Origin: Bacteroidales bacterium
GTDB lineage: Bacteria > Bacteroidota > Bacteroidia > Bacteroidales > P3
Direction: 5' to 3'
DNA length: 64,000 nt
Assembly: GCA_017454015.1 (NCBI GenBank)
Contig: JAFTDW010000060.1
Span: 43,339 to 107,338, forward strand
A program made the position numbers and the translations under genes. The notes below the pieces were generated by a model that saw only the letters and a list, made by a program, of their open reading frames with translations, searched no databases and was not told the DNA's origin. Below are positions 10,152 through 18,431 of this stretch, piece by piece. Positions within the stretch are counted from its first letter, which is position 1, and every line of letters starts with the position of its first letter.

Positions 10152-11162
10152 ATGGCAAGCAACGAAACCGAACGAGTACAGTTTGACAACCGCAAGAGCA
10201 TGTGGATTGGCATAGGTGTCATTATCAGCATTGTGACGGTTGTGGCGTTGATAGGTGTCTATGCGCTGCGTCCCGAGCCCGAGATTTTGCAGGGCCAAGT
10301 CGAGGCCTCGGAATACAGGGTCTCCAACAAGATACCGGGGCGCATCGACACATTCTTCGTGGCCGAAGGCGACCATGTTGCCATTGGCGACACCCTCGCC
10401 TTTGTCAACAGTCCCGAAGTGGAAGCCAAGCTCATGCAGGCGCAGGCCGCCCGCTCCGCAGCCTCCGCGCAGAGCACCAAAGCCAATACCGGCGCTCGCA
10501 GCCAGCAGATAGCCGCCGCCTACGAGATGTGGCAGAAAGCTGAAGCAGGCGTAGAAATCGCCAAGAAGTCGGCAGACCGTGTCAAAGAGCTTTACAACAA
10601 AGGTGTAATAACCGCGCAGAAGAACGATGAGGCGCAGGCGCAGTACAAAGCCGCCGTTGCCACCGCCAATGCCGCCAAGCAGCAGTACGAGATGGCTCTT
10701 GAGGGTGCCCGCCAGGAAGACCGCTCGGCTGCCGAAGCCCTTGTGGCCCAAGCCACCGGCGCTGTAACTGAGGTGCAGGGCTATATGCGAGACCGTTACA
10801 TCACTGCCCCAGCAGCTGGCGAAGTGGCGGAAATCTACCCCAAACACGGCGAACTGATAGGCACAGGCTCTCCCGTGTTGTCGATAGTCGACATGGAAGA
10901 TCCCTGGTTCACCTTCAACGTGCGCGAAGACCTGTTGGGCGAGCTGCGTGTGGGGGCAGTGGTTGATGTATGCATACCTGCTCTCGGTGACTCAACCTAC
11001 AAAGCACGCGTGACTTATATGCGCCCCATGGCAAGCTACGCCACGTGGCGAGCCACAAAGACCGCAGGCCAGTACGACGTGAAAAGCTTCGCTCTCAAGC
11101 TTACACCCATGCAACCAATTGAGGGGCTGTGCGAGGGCATGACGGCAATCATCAAACGATAA
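10152..11162 (+). CDS. HlyD-family periplasmic adaptor (membrane fusion protein)
   Basis: A 336-residue adaptor linking an inner-membrane pump to the TolC-type duct. There is one N-terminal membrane helix (about 17-37), then a barrel-sandwich half (GRIDTFFVAEGDHVAIGDTL). A long Ala/Gln-rich coiled-coil hairpin follows (about 95-205), then the second half (ITAPAAGEVAEIYPKHGELI) and a beta-barrel domain. This arrangement resembles EmrA/YbhG adaptors. It lies 62 nt after the TolC gene and 6 nt before the first permease. Confidence 0.9.
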   Translation: MASNETERVQFDNRKSMWIGIGVIISIVTVVALIGVYALRPEPEILQGQVEASEYRVSNKIPGRIDTFFVAEGDHVAIGDTLAFVNSPEVEAKLMQAQAARSAASAQSTKANTGARSQQIAAAYEMWQKAEAGVEIAKKSADRVKELYNKGVITAQKNDEAQAQYKAAVATANAAKQQYEMALEGARQEDRSAAEALVAQATGAVTEVQGYMRDRYITAPAAGEVAEIYPKHGELIGTGSPVLSIVDMEDPWFTFNVREDLLGELRVGAVVDVCIPALGDSTYKARVTYMRPMASYATWRATKTAGQYDVKSFALKLTPMQPIEGLCEGMTAIIKR

Positions 11163-11168
11163 GTGTAG

Positions 11169-12335
11169 ATGAAAGAATCTCCTTTCATAAAGGTGATATT
11201 CCGTGAGTTGGGGCGACTGCGCAGGCGTCCGCGCTACCTTATTGTAGTAACGCTGGGTATCGTCTTCAGCTACGTGTTTTTCATAACCCTTATGTACGAC
11301 GGCCAGCCCCAGAAACTCCCGGTGGCAGTGGTCGACCATGATGCGTCATACCTCTCGCGCCGTCTGTGCCAGGAACTCAACGCCACACAAGGGGTTAAGG
11401 TAGTGGCGGTTTACGACAATCACATGCAGGCTCGCAAAGCCATACAACGACAAGACATATACGCCTTTATAGAAATTCCCGAAGGCACATACGCCAACCT
11501 GCTCGACTTCAAGACACCACATCTCGCTCTCTATACCAGCAACACCTACCTGCTTCCCGGCCAGCTCTCGTACCGCTCGCTGGCTACTATATGCAGGCTT
11601 GCCTCCGGCGCAGTCCACCGTGAGATTCTTCGCAAACAAGGAGTCGACGACCAGGCCATAACCTACGCCATACAGCCCATTGCCATCGACGCGCACTACA
11701 TAAGCAACCCCACAGCCAACTACCAGCCCTACGTGCTCACCACCGTGCTGCCGGGTATCATTGGGCTTATGGCTGTAATCTTCACCCTCTATATCATTGG
11801 CGAAGAGCAACATCTCTCCACCGCACGCCATTGGATCAAGGTGGCGCAAGGCAACATCATGGCAGCCCTTGCTGGCAAGCTCCTCCCCTACTTCCTCTAT
11901 TTCTCGCTGCTCACCATTATTGGCAACCTCATACTCTTCGGCCCGCTCCACTACACGCTGCAAGGGTCGTTCCTCGCCCTCTCGCTGCTCTCCATACTTT
12001 ACATAGCCGCATTGCAAGCCGTTGCAGTTTTCATTGTCGCTTTGGTCCCTGACATGCACCTGTCAATCTGTATTGGTGCCATCTACACCACGCTGGCCTT
12101 CACCATGTCGGGCTTCTCGTTTCCCGTGACGAGTATGCCACCGGCCTTGCAGGGTTTTAGCATCATCTTCCCCCTGCGCCACTATTACCTGACCTACGTA
12201 GACATAGCGCTATACGACGCTCCGTTCTTCCAAGGTCTGCTCCATGCACTTCCACTGCTCGCACTCTGCGCCACCTTCTTCATAGCCTCACTGCTCATCT
12301 ACCGCAACTATACAAAAACTGCCGCAATGTCATGA
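11169..12335 (+). CDS. ABC-2 type transporter permease (first of pair)
   Basis: A 388-residue inner-membrane permease. TM1 is near residues 23-43. A large extracytoplasmic domain follows (about 45-190), opening with the LPVAVVDHDASYLSRRL pattern typical of YhhJ/YbhS-like proteins. Five clustered membrane helices make up the C-terminal half. Pumps of this type export drugs or envelope components using a separate ATP-binding subunit. No such subunit is encoded in this operon. It ends in an ATGA overlap with the next permease. Confidence 0.85.
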   Translation: MKESPFIKVIFRELGRLRRRPRYLIVVTLGIVFSYVFFITLMYDGQPQKLPVAVVDHDASYLSRRLCQELNATQGVKVVAVYDNHMQARKAIQRQDIYAFIEIPEGTYANLLDFKTPHLALYTSNTYLLPGQLSYRSLATICRLASGAVHREILRKQGVDDQAITYAIQPIAIDAHYISNPTANYQPYVLTTVLPGIIGLMAVIFTLYIIGEEQHLSTARHWIKVAQGNIMAALAGKLLPYFLYFSLLTIIGNLILFGPLHYTLQGSFLALSLLSILYIAALQAVAVFIVALVPDMHLSICIGAIYTTLAFTMSGFSFPVTSMPPALQGFSIIFPLRHYYLTYVDIALYDAPFFQGLLHALPLLALCATFFIASLLIYRNYTKTAAMS

Positions 12336-13570
12336 AAACAGCACAACGACTTAAGGATGTATACGATGTATTCGTGATAGAGCTGCAGCGCATTGCCGCC
12401 GACAAGGGTGTCATACTCATATTTTTCATAGCCACGTTGCTCTATCCTTTGATATTCGGGGCTATATACAAAGAGGAGGCCGTGCGCAGATTGCCCATCG
12501 CCGTTGTCGACGACAGCCGGTCCGACTACAGCCGTCGTTTCACCCACAAGCTCGATGCCACTCCCGAGGTTGACATCTGCTACTGCCCAAACACCATGAG
12601 AGAGGCCCAACACCTAATGGAGCGGCGCAAAATCAATGGCATTGTATACTTCCCACCCGAATATGCCACCAACCTTGCCATTGGGCGACAGTCAAACCTC
12701 TCGCTCTACTGCGACATGAGCAGCTTCCTCTACTACCGCAGTGTCTACTCGGCTGCATCGGCCACCATGCTCGACGAGATGGAAACCCTTCAGCGCCGAA
12801 CATACTCCGACAAAGGAGTGGCAGGACTCGATGCATCGACAAAAATAGAGCCAATACCTTTCGACGATGTCAAACTCTTCACGCCGTCGGCTGGTTTCGA
12901 GAGCTTTCTGGTTCCGGCGCTACTTGTAATGGTAATCCACCAGACGCTGTTCCTCGGCATAGGCATACTGGCCGGCACTACCGTCGAGGACCGCCGCACT
13001 CTTGAGATGATACCGCGCCGCCTGCGCCACAAGAGTATATACCGCGTGTCGATAGGCAGAGCCCTCGCCTATATACTTATATATATACCTGTAGTGGCTG
13101 TTGTACTGTTTCTCTTCCCGAAACTCTTTGGGTTGCCTCATATAGGCTCCATGGGAGACATATTGCTGTTTCTGCTGCCCTTCATGCTTGCCACCATCTT
13201 CTTCTGCATGACTACGGCGGCATTCATCCACCACCGCGACTCTGGAATACTGACACTCTTTTTCTTCAGCATCATACTAGTGTTCCTTTCCGGCATAGTG
13301 TGGCCGCAAGAGGCCATGCCCGACTTTTGGCGCCACTTCTCATACATTTTCCCGTCGACCCACGGCGTGCAAGGTTACGTGCGACTCAACAGCATGGGCG
13401 CCGGACTTCGCGATGTGCGTTTTGAGTACCTCATGCTTTGGGGGCTTGCCGGTTTTTATTTCATCACCACAATCACCCTTACCTATCTGGAAAACTACCG
13501 CCATCTGAAACGAAGCGAGCTCCACCGCCGCATACACCTCCAGTGGACTCTGCGTCAGGCTAAAAAGTAA
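12332..13570 (+). CDS. ABC-2 type transporter permease (second of pair)
   Basis: A 412-residue paralogue of the preceding permease with the same plan. TM1 is near 26-46, and the extracytoplasmic domain opens with RLPIAVVDDSRSDYSRRF. A C-terminal membrane domain of five to six helices includes the conserved FFSIILVFLSGIVWPQEAMP stretch. The start overlaps the previous stop by 4 nt, consistent with a heterodimeric pore. It is the last gene of the operon, and the missing ATPase must be supplied elsewhere or not be used. Confidence 0.85.
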   Translation: MKTAQRLKDVYDVFVIELQRIAADKGVILIFFIATLLYPLIFGAIYKEEAVRRLPIAVVDDSRSDYSRRFTHKLDATPEVDICYCPNTMREAQHLMERRKINGIVYFPPEYATNLAIGRQSNLSLYCDMSSFLYYRSVYSAASATMLDEMETLQRRTYSDKGVAGLDASTKIEPIPFDDVKLFTPSAGFESFLVPALLVMVIHQTLFLGIGILAGTTVEDRRTLEMIPRRLRHKSIYRVSIGRALAYILIYIPVVAVVLFLFPKLFGLPHIGSMGDILLFLLPFMLATIFFCMTTAAFIHHRDSGILTLFFFSIILVFLSGIVWPQEAMPDFWRHFSYIFPSTHGVQGYVRLNSMGAGLRDVRFEYLMLWGLAGFYFITTITLTYLENYRHLKRSELHRRIHLQWTLRQAKK

Positions 13571-13828
13571 CGCAACCCAGCAAACAATTGACGCACGGGG
13601 CGCATTTGTCATATATTTTATAACTCGTTGCATAATAGCACTTCGGCGTATTGCCTCAACAAGCCGTTTTTGTCAATGCGCGTGTCTCTGAATCTATTAT
13701 CTGTAATGTAGCTGGGCAAAGATGCCAACACACTGTTTTTCAGCAGGTGACGAACATTGCACAAAAACAAAGATGTAGAGATTTCGGATCTTTGTAGTTT
13801 TTCGGTCATTTTTTACGTTATTATATAC
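13571..13828. other. Intergenic region upstream of the sigma-factor gene
   Basis: No gene seen. The only clear structure is a perfect 8-bp inverted repeat, ACAAAGAT (13767-13774) and ATCTTTGT (13788-13795). It lies about 35 nt upstream of the preferred GTG start and contains a near-match to the -7 box (GATCTTTG). It could be the promoter or autoregulatory site of the sigma operon. Confidence 0.45.
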
Positions 13829-14296
13829 GTGATAACAAACGCTTCCTTCGATGCTCTGCTCCACCGTTATCGAGGACTGCTCTTCACACTCTGTCGACGG
13901 TATCAACGGCGAGGCACTACTATTGAAGACCTTTTGCAAGAGGCCTCGGTTGCCTTATGGGTTAAACGTGAACAACTATGCTCAATGCCAGTGAATCCCA
14001 GACAAGCCGTATTGGTGTGGACGATAGCCCGCAACGCCATAATCGACGAGCTAAGGCGCACACCAAAGAACGAGGCACTGCCAGAAGGTTATGGAGCAGC
14101 AGACGATGATCGCAGCAAAATGCACGAGTTGCGTGAACGCATATCACTGCTGCCCGAACCCGACCGAACAATAGTGTCTATGCAACTTGAAGGATACAGT
14201 TACGAAGAAATAGCAGAAAGCCTCGAAATGACAGAAAAAAACGTGAGCGTTAGGTTAGTAAGAATCAAAGATAAAATAAGAAAGGAATGGACATGA
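13829..14296 (+). CDS. Small sigma-70 family (ECF-type) RNA polymerase sigma factor
   Basis: A two-domain alternative sigma factor. Region 2 spans ASFDALLHRYRGLLFTLC through the LLQEASVALW core-binding helix and ARNAIIDELRR. Region 4 starts at LPEPDRTIVSMQLEGYSYEE and ends in a helix-turn-helix (IAESLEMTEKNVSVRLVRIK). The open frame begins at 13757, but its first 24 residues are hydrophobic, unlike the family. I prefer the GTG at 13829, giving 155 residues. The stop overlaps the start of a small membrane protein, the usual sigma/anti-sigma arrangement. Confidence 0.75.
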   Translation: MITNASFDALLHRYRGLLFTLCRRYQRRGTTIEDLLQEASVALWVKREQLCSMPVNPRQAVLVWTIARNAIIDELRRTPKNEALPEGYGAADDDRSKMHELRERISLLPEPDRTIVSMQLEGYSYEEIAESLEMTEKNVSVRLVRIKDKIRKEWT

Positions 14297-14571
14297 TGTC
14301 AGAACAAGAATTCGACGCATTGTGGCAACGCGCAGAAGCGGCACCGCATACCGCACGCTTATTGGCGGAATACCCTGCATGGCGTCGCAACCGTAGCCGC
14401 ACTTTGGTGGCGGCTTCGCTGATTACCGGGGTTGCCATAGTCATATCTCTACTTAACAATCAGCAGTATAGGGCAACAGACGACAACTACACCGTTGCCT
14501 ACTGCAACCAGCCCGACATTGCAGACCAATATTGGGTTGACATGGCCAACACTCTGCTAATGGAATATTAA
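14287..14571 (+). CDS. Small single-pass membrane protein, putative anti-sigma partner
   Basis: A 94-residue protein with an acidic/Trp-containing N-terminal cytoplasmic part (QEFDALWQRAEAAPHTARLL), a single membrane helix (about 41-57, TLVAASLITGVAIVISLL) and a short extracytoplasmic tail. No family is recognisable by eye. Position, topology and overlap with the sigma-factor stop fit an anti-sigma factor, but this is inference. The ATG at 14293 (ATGA overlap) may be the true start rather than 14287. Confidence 0.5.
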   Translation: MDMMSEQEFDALWQRAEAAPHTARLLAEYPAWRRNRSRTLVAASLITGVAIVISLLNNQQYRATDDNYTVAYCNQPDIADQYWVDMANTLLMEY

Positions 14572-14584
14572 CAGGAAATTGAAG

Positions 14585-15010
14585 ATGAGAAAAATATTGT
14601 TATTGATATTGCCGCTGGCGTTTTGGGCGGGGTGCTCTCGTCCGGATACCAATCCGCCCGAAAGCGCACTCTACCGGCAGTATGCTGCACAGCATGACCT
14701 GAAAGTAGCACAGGTCAACGGCTTCAAGCTCTACGACACGGTGCGCGTGGACGTGGTGATGTTACAGGCTGAGAATGAACAATCTTGGCTGCGGCTGACT
14801 GAGGAATTCGACATCCGCGGCGAAGAAGGGACAGTGAGTTGGCTCGGCAATATTGACACACCAACCATACGCACGCAGTGGAACGGAAGCCCCGTGATGC
14901 GCGTCATAGCCTCTCACGACAAACATACCATAGGCTTCTACCGGCTCGACAACGAGACCCAGTACGATGCTTTGATTGATTACCAATTAAGAAAAATGAA
15001 AAATGAATAA
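14585..15010 (+). CDS. Small lipoprotein of unknown function in the sigma operon
   Basis: Starting at ATG 14585 (preceded by AGGAAATTGAAG) the product is 141 residues. The lipoprotein signal MRKILLLILPLAFWAGC puts the acylated Cys at residue 17. The mature part is beta-rich with no recognised motif (VDVVMLQAENEQSWLRL, TVSWLGNIDTPTIRTQW). It lies 13 nt after the putative anti-sigma gene and overlaps the next lipoprotein by 8 nt, so it belongs to the sigma operon. It may be a target or sensor of that regulon (inference). Confidence 0.6.
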   Translation: MRKILLLILPLAFWAGCSRPDTNPPESALYRQYAAQHDLKVAQVNGFKLYDTVRVDVVMLQAENEQSWLRLTEEFDIRGEEGTVSWLGNIDTPTIRTQWNGSPVMRVIASHDKHTIGFYRLDNETQYDALIDYQLRKMKNE

Positions 15011-15830
15011 CAAAATGAAAAAATCATTAAGACTTACCCTATTGTTAACGACACTGGTCGCTGGCTTCGTTTCTTGCGAGAAAGACAACCCTAACAACAA
15101 CAGCGTGGGCAACGACCCCGTGGAACGTGTCATCGTATACACTGTTGGAGACAAAGAAAACCGTGTCAGCTTGAAAACAGAGGCGGAGTGGGACAATACT
15201 ATAGACCAGTTATGTGATCAGGTGCAAAGCGGCAACGAAATTTCCTTCTATAATATAAGCCACGCAACCCTTTATCAAAAGAACAAGCGCGATGGTGCCA
15301 AAGAGAGCAGAACCATCAGGACCGCTAACCGCGAGGAGATAAAGCATTGGATGAAAGAGATGGAGAGACAGGGGCTAACGGTGAGAGTCTCATACGACAA
15401 CGTCTCTGGCTCATGGCACGGTGAGGCATACGCTACAGCACCCGTCAACAACACTATGAGCACAATACTTGGCACATGGCATTTCAAACGCACCGTAGTG
15501 TCTCAATTAGATACTGACGGACACTTGTATAACAGCAATGTCTACGAACCTGAATCAAACGGTGGATCTATGTATTACACCTTCTCGTCAGACGGCACGA
15601 TAGCACTAACCATAAACAGTATGGATGGCTTCACGGCCACAGACAATGGGACATGGACTATTTCAAACGACGGTGTACTCCATAGCGAGCTACTGCCAAA
15701 CGGTGAATATTGGTACGTAAACTGGATTACACCAAACACCATGATCCTCTCCCACTCCAACTTTGGCACAGAAACCGACAGTACCTACTACCAACTTCAT
15801 TTCGAATCAATTACCACTATTGATAATTAA
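15003..15830 (+). CDS. Lipoprotein with C-terminal lipocalin-like domain
   Basis: A 275-residue lipoprotein with the signal NNKMKKSLRLTLLLTTLVAG and lipobox Cys near residue 26 (FVSCEKD). Residues 30-150 are unassigned, with charged helices (EEIKHWMKEMERQGLTVRV). From about 160, the string LGTWHFKRT...YYTFSSDGTIALT...GTWTISNDG resembles the lipocalin-like domain frequent in Bacteroidales lipoproteins. It is the last member of the sigma-factor operon. The start could also be the ATG at 15015. Confidence 0.6.
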   Translation: MNNKMKKSLRLTLLLTTLVAGFVSCEKDNPNNNSVGNDPVERVIVYTVGDKENRVSLKTEAEWDNTIDQLCDQVQSGNEISFYNISHATLYQKNKRDGAKESRTIRTANREEIKHWMKEMERQGLTVRVSYDNVSGSWHGEAYATAPVNNTMSTILGTWHFKRTVVSQLDTDGHLYNSNVYEPESNGGSMYYTFSSDGTIALTINSMDGFTATDNGTWTISNDGVLHSELLPNGEYWYVNWITPNTMILSHSNFGTETDSTYYQLHFESITTIDN

Positions 15831-15901
15831 AATTTATCTGTCAGTGTAGTTTTTTGCTCGTTATTTACGTCTTTATAAGCGAGTACAATTCAAAAAAACC
15901 A

Positions 15902-15963
15902 AACGTTTTCGTTCAGCAAGAGCAGTGGAAGCTTGCTTACACTGCCGCAGCCAGAAAACGACT
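15902..15963 (+). repeat. Dispersed 62-bp structured repeat, copy 1
   Basis: This 62-bp stretch recurs in inverted orientation at 40430-40491 with 56 of 62 bases identical by hand alignment. It contains nested inverted repeats: an outer CGTTTTC/GAAAACG pair and an inner GCAGTG/CACTGC pair around a 12-nt loop. It ends 33 nt before the lipoprotein start at 15997, so it lies in that gene's promoter or leader. Confidence 0.75.
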
Positions 15964-15996
15964 CATGAAATGGAACAATCAAAAAAAATCATCACT

Positions 15997-16548
15997 ATGA
16001 AGAAACAAATTTTTATCGCTGCCGCTGCAGCACTGTTCCTCTCCTTCACAGCCTGCCAGAAGGATGAAAACATTGTCTCTAACGACACTCCGCTGATTTC
16101 CGACTCCAACATCCGCGTGAAGACCACTTCCGACCTTAACAACACCGACTGGTCCAGCACCATGATGTATTCCGAGTTTCTCTTTAACATGCTGGGTATA
16201 GACACTACCTGCATGCAAGGCATGGATGACGACACCCTTACCTTCGGTCTGAACTTCGACGGCACATTTGCCCACTTCTCATTCCCCGATAATATCGAGG
16301 CATACGGCGGTGACGAAGGCCAACTTACACGAATCTACGGTGTGTCCTATGCATACTCCTACAATGGTAACACCCATATTGGATACCTCGACGGCGTAGC
16401 CGATGATGAAGACGGCAACAGCACTCCTACACAGTTGCAGTTCACTTATGACGACGCAACCGACACCATCACAATCGTGCTACCCATGGCTTACGCAGAA
16501 GACGGCACACCGGTCAACATCACTTTGGTGTTCCATCGAAACGAATAA
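15997..16548 (+). CDS. Small lipoprotein of unknown function
   Basis: With the ATG at 15997 the product is 183 residues. The signal MKKQIFIAAAAALFLSFTAC has its lipobox Cys at residue 20. The open frame extends upstream to a GTG at 15925, but that would translate the dispersed repeat and bury the signal. The mature protein is acidic and Thr/Asp-rich with predicted beta strands (LTFGLNFDGTFAHFSFPD, YDDATDTITIVLPMAY). This resembles the META/lipocalin-like surface lipoproteins only in general style. A strong terminator follows. Confidence 0.65.
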   Translation: MKKQIFIAAAAALFLSFTACQKDENIVSNDTPLISDSNIRVKTTSDLNNTDWSSTMMYSEFLFNMLGIDTTCMQGMDDDTLTFGLNFDGTFAHFSFPDNIEAYGGDEGQLTRIYGVSYAYSYNGNTHIGYLDGVADDEDGNSTPTQLQFTYDDATDTITIVLPMAYAEDGTPVNITLVFHRNE

Positions 16549-16575
16549 CAATCTTAAATCAATATATTATAAACC

Positions 16576-16608
16576 AGAAGCACCAGCGCAAGTCTGGTGC
16601 TTCTTTTA
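16576..16608. terminator. Rho-independent terminator between convergent genes
   Basis: A perfect 11-bp stem (AGAAGCACCAG / CTGGTGCTTCT, 16576-16586 and 16594-16604) with a 7-nt loop, then TTTAT. It closes the lipoprotein transcript on the plus strand and may also serve the convergent carbonic anhydrase gene. Confidence 0.85.
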
Positions 16609-16642
16609 TATAGAGTTTTATCACTACTATTTATAAACGAGA

Positions 16643-17185
16643 TCATTCAACCTCTTGCAATGCGCCGGTCTCAGAATCTATTATAAAGCCTCTCACTGTA
16701 ATGTCGCAGGGCATGAGTGGGTGGGTGCGGATTGTCGCAACCGTGTTTCTTACCGACTCCTCGGTCTCTTTGAAGCCTTCGAGCCACTTGTTGAGGTCTA
16801 TGCCACATCTGCGTATGGTGTCGAGCATCTTGTCTGTGATGCCCCTGGCGAGCATGGCATCATGGAAGTGGCTGTAACTCATGTTACAGGCGCCACAGTT
16901 GGAGTGGGCTACCACCATGATACTGTCCACCCCCAGTTCATAGACAGCGACCACAAGACTGCGGATTGCCGAATCGAAAGGGGTCATGACAAACCCTCCG
17001 GCGTTCTTGATAATCTTGGCGTCGCCGTTGCGCAGCCCGAGAGCCGCTGGCAGCAACTCCGTGAGGCGTGTATCCATACACGACAATACGGCGAGCTTCT
17101 TGTCGGGGTACTTGTCGGTGACATATTTCTCGTAGCCTTTTTCGGCAACAAATCTCTTATTGTATTCTATTATCTGGTCAATCAT
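16643..17185 (-). CDS. Beta-class carbonic anhydrase
   Basis: Interconverts CO2 and bicarbonate in the cytoplasm. With the Met at 17185 (180 residues; an alternative ATG lies at 17197) the zinc ligands are visible as Cys36 in CMDTR, His94 and Cys97 in AHSNCGAC, with the catalytic Asp38-Arg40 dyad. The short form and the NAGG motif (about 61-64) match the compact carbonic anhydrases of Firmicutes and Bacteroidota. It lies directly behind the symporter gene, so it may be co-transcribed with it. Confidence 0.9.
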   Translation of the reverse strand: MIDQIIEYNKRFVAEKGYEKYVTDKYPDKKLAVLSCMDTRLTELLPAALGLRNGDAKIIKNAGGFVMTPFDSAIRSLVVAVYELGVDSIMVVAHSNCGACNMSYSHFHDAMLARGITDKMLDTIRRCGIDLNKWLEGFKETEESVRNTVATIRTHPLMPCDITVRGFIIDSETGALQEVE

Positions 17186-17201
17186 GGTAATACACATTTC
17201 T

Positions 17202-18422
17202 TTACAACTTGTCCCCCACCCTCTTCTGCATCACAATGGCGCACGAGGCATCGCCTGTGACCGACATGACAGTGCGACCCATGTCGATGATGCGGTCAAT
17301 GCCGGCGGCGACTGCCACACCCTCTACCGGTATGCCTGCCGAGGCGAAAACCATAGCCATCAAGGCAAGGCTTCCGCCTGGGATGCCGGGGGTGCCTATG
17401 GATGCCACCGTGGAGGCAAAGGCTATGGCAAGGTACTGGCTTATAGTGAGGTCTATGCCGCAACAGGTGGCGATAAAGACCGATGCCACGCCGAGGTAGA
17501 TTGCCACGCCGTCCATATTGATTGTAGCGCCCAGCGAGAGCACAAAACGCCCTACGTCTTTGCTTACGCCAAGCCGCTCAGTGCATTGCATGGTGTACGG
17601 CAACGTAGCCACTGACGAGTCGCTGGAGAAAGCAAACAGCATTGCAGGCTGCATATCCTTGAAGAACTTTAGCGGAGAGAGTCCGCCTAATAGCCCCACC
17701 GCCGAGGAATAGACCACACCGGCATGTATCACAAAGCAGGAATAGGCCAACAACAGCAGCGCGGCATAGGAGCCCAGCACCGACGGACCGTTGTCGACCA
17801 CCACGGGCGTCAACATACAGAACACGCCAATTGGTGCCAGTGTCATGATATACTCCAATATTTTGCCAACCACGTCGTTGAGGCTGAGAGTAAGCTTACG
17901 CGCCATCTCACCCTTCTCCCCTACATGAACCATGGCTATGCCGAAAAAGAGGGCTATGACTATAACCTGCATCATAGACATGGTGCTCATCGGCGTGATG
18001 ATATTGCTCGGAAACATATTGACAATCTGCGACATCACCGACATCTGCGGCACTTCAATACTCTCAGCAGCTTCAGATGGAGCGATATGGATTGTCGGGA
18101 TAACACCTTTAAATAGGCTTGGCACCACAAGCCCCAGCGTGACGGCAAAGAGCGTCGTTGCCATGAAATACAGCAAAGCACGCAACCCGAGCCGCCCAAC
18201 CTTTGATATGTCGTTCATCGACAAGATGCCTGCCATTACTGAGAAGAGCACCAGCGGAACAACAATGAACTTCAAGAGGTTCAAGAAGATAACTCCGAAA
18301 GGCTTAATATAGCTGTTGACAAAAACGGCATGGTCGCGCAGCAACATACCGACCGGCACTGCAAGCAACAGTGCCATGCCAATCTGCGCCGTTAGGGACA
18401 ATTTCTTCCTGAACAACTTCAA
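17202..18422 (-). CDS. Dicarboxylate/amino acid:cation symporter (DAACS family)
   Basis: Sodium- or proton-coupled inner-membrane uptake of C4-dicarboxylates, glutamate or aspartate. The 406 residues give about eight hydrophobic segments plus two hairpins. The family signatures are a serine-rich loop SSDSSVATLPYTM and, in TM7, GATINMDGVAIY (NMDG binds the cation). The second re-entrant loop GTPGIPGGSLA is also present. It sits 9 nt downstream of proS. The substrate cannot be settled by eye. Confidence 0.9.
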   Translation of the reverse strand: MKLFRKKLSLTAQIGMALLLAVPVGMLLRDHAVFVNSYIKPFGVIFLNLLKFIVVPLVLFSVMAGILSMNDISKVGRLGLRALLYFMATTLFAVTLGLVVPSLFKGVIPTIHIAPSEAAESIEVPQMSVMSQIVNMFPSNIITPMSTMSMMQVIVIALFFGIAMVHVGEKGEMARKLTLSLNDVVGKILEYIMTLAPIGVFCMLTPVVVDNGPSVLGSYAALLLLAYSCFVIHAGVVYSSAVGLLGGLSPLKFFKDMQPAMLFAFSSDSSVATLPYTMQCTERLGVSKDVGRFVLSLGATINMDGVAIYLGVASVFIATCCGIDLTISQYLAIAFASTVASIGTPGIPGGSLALMAMVFASAGIPVEGVAVAAGIDRIIDMGRTVMSVTGDASCAIVMQKRVGDKL

Positions 18423-18431
18423 TTCAAGACA

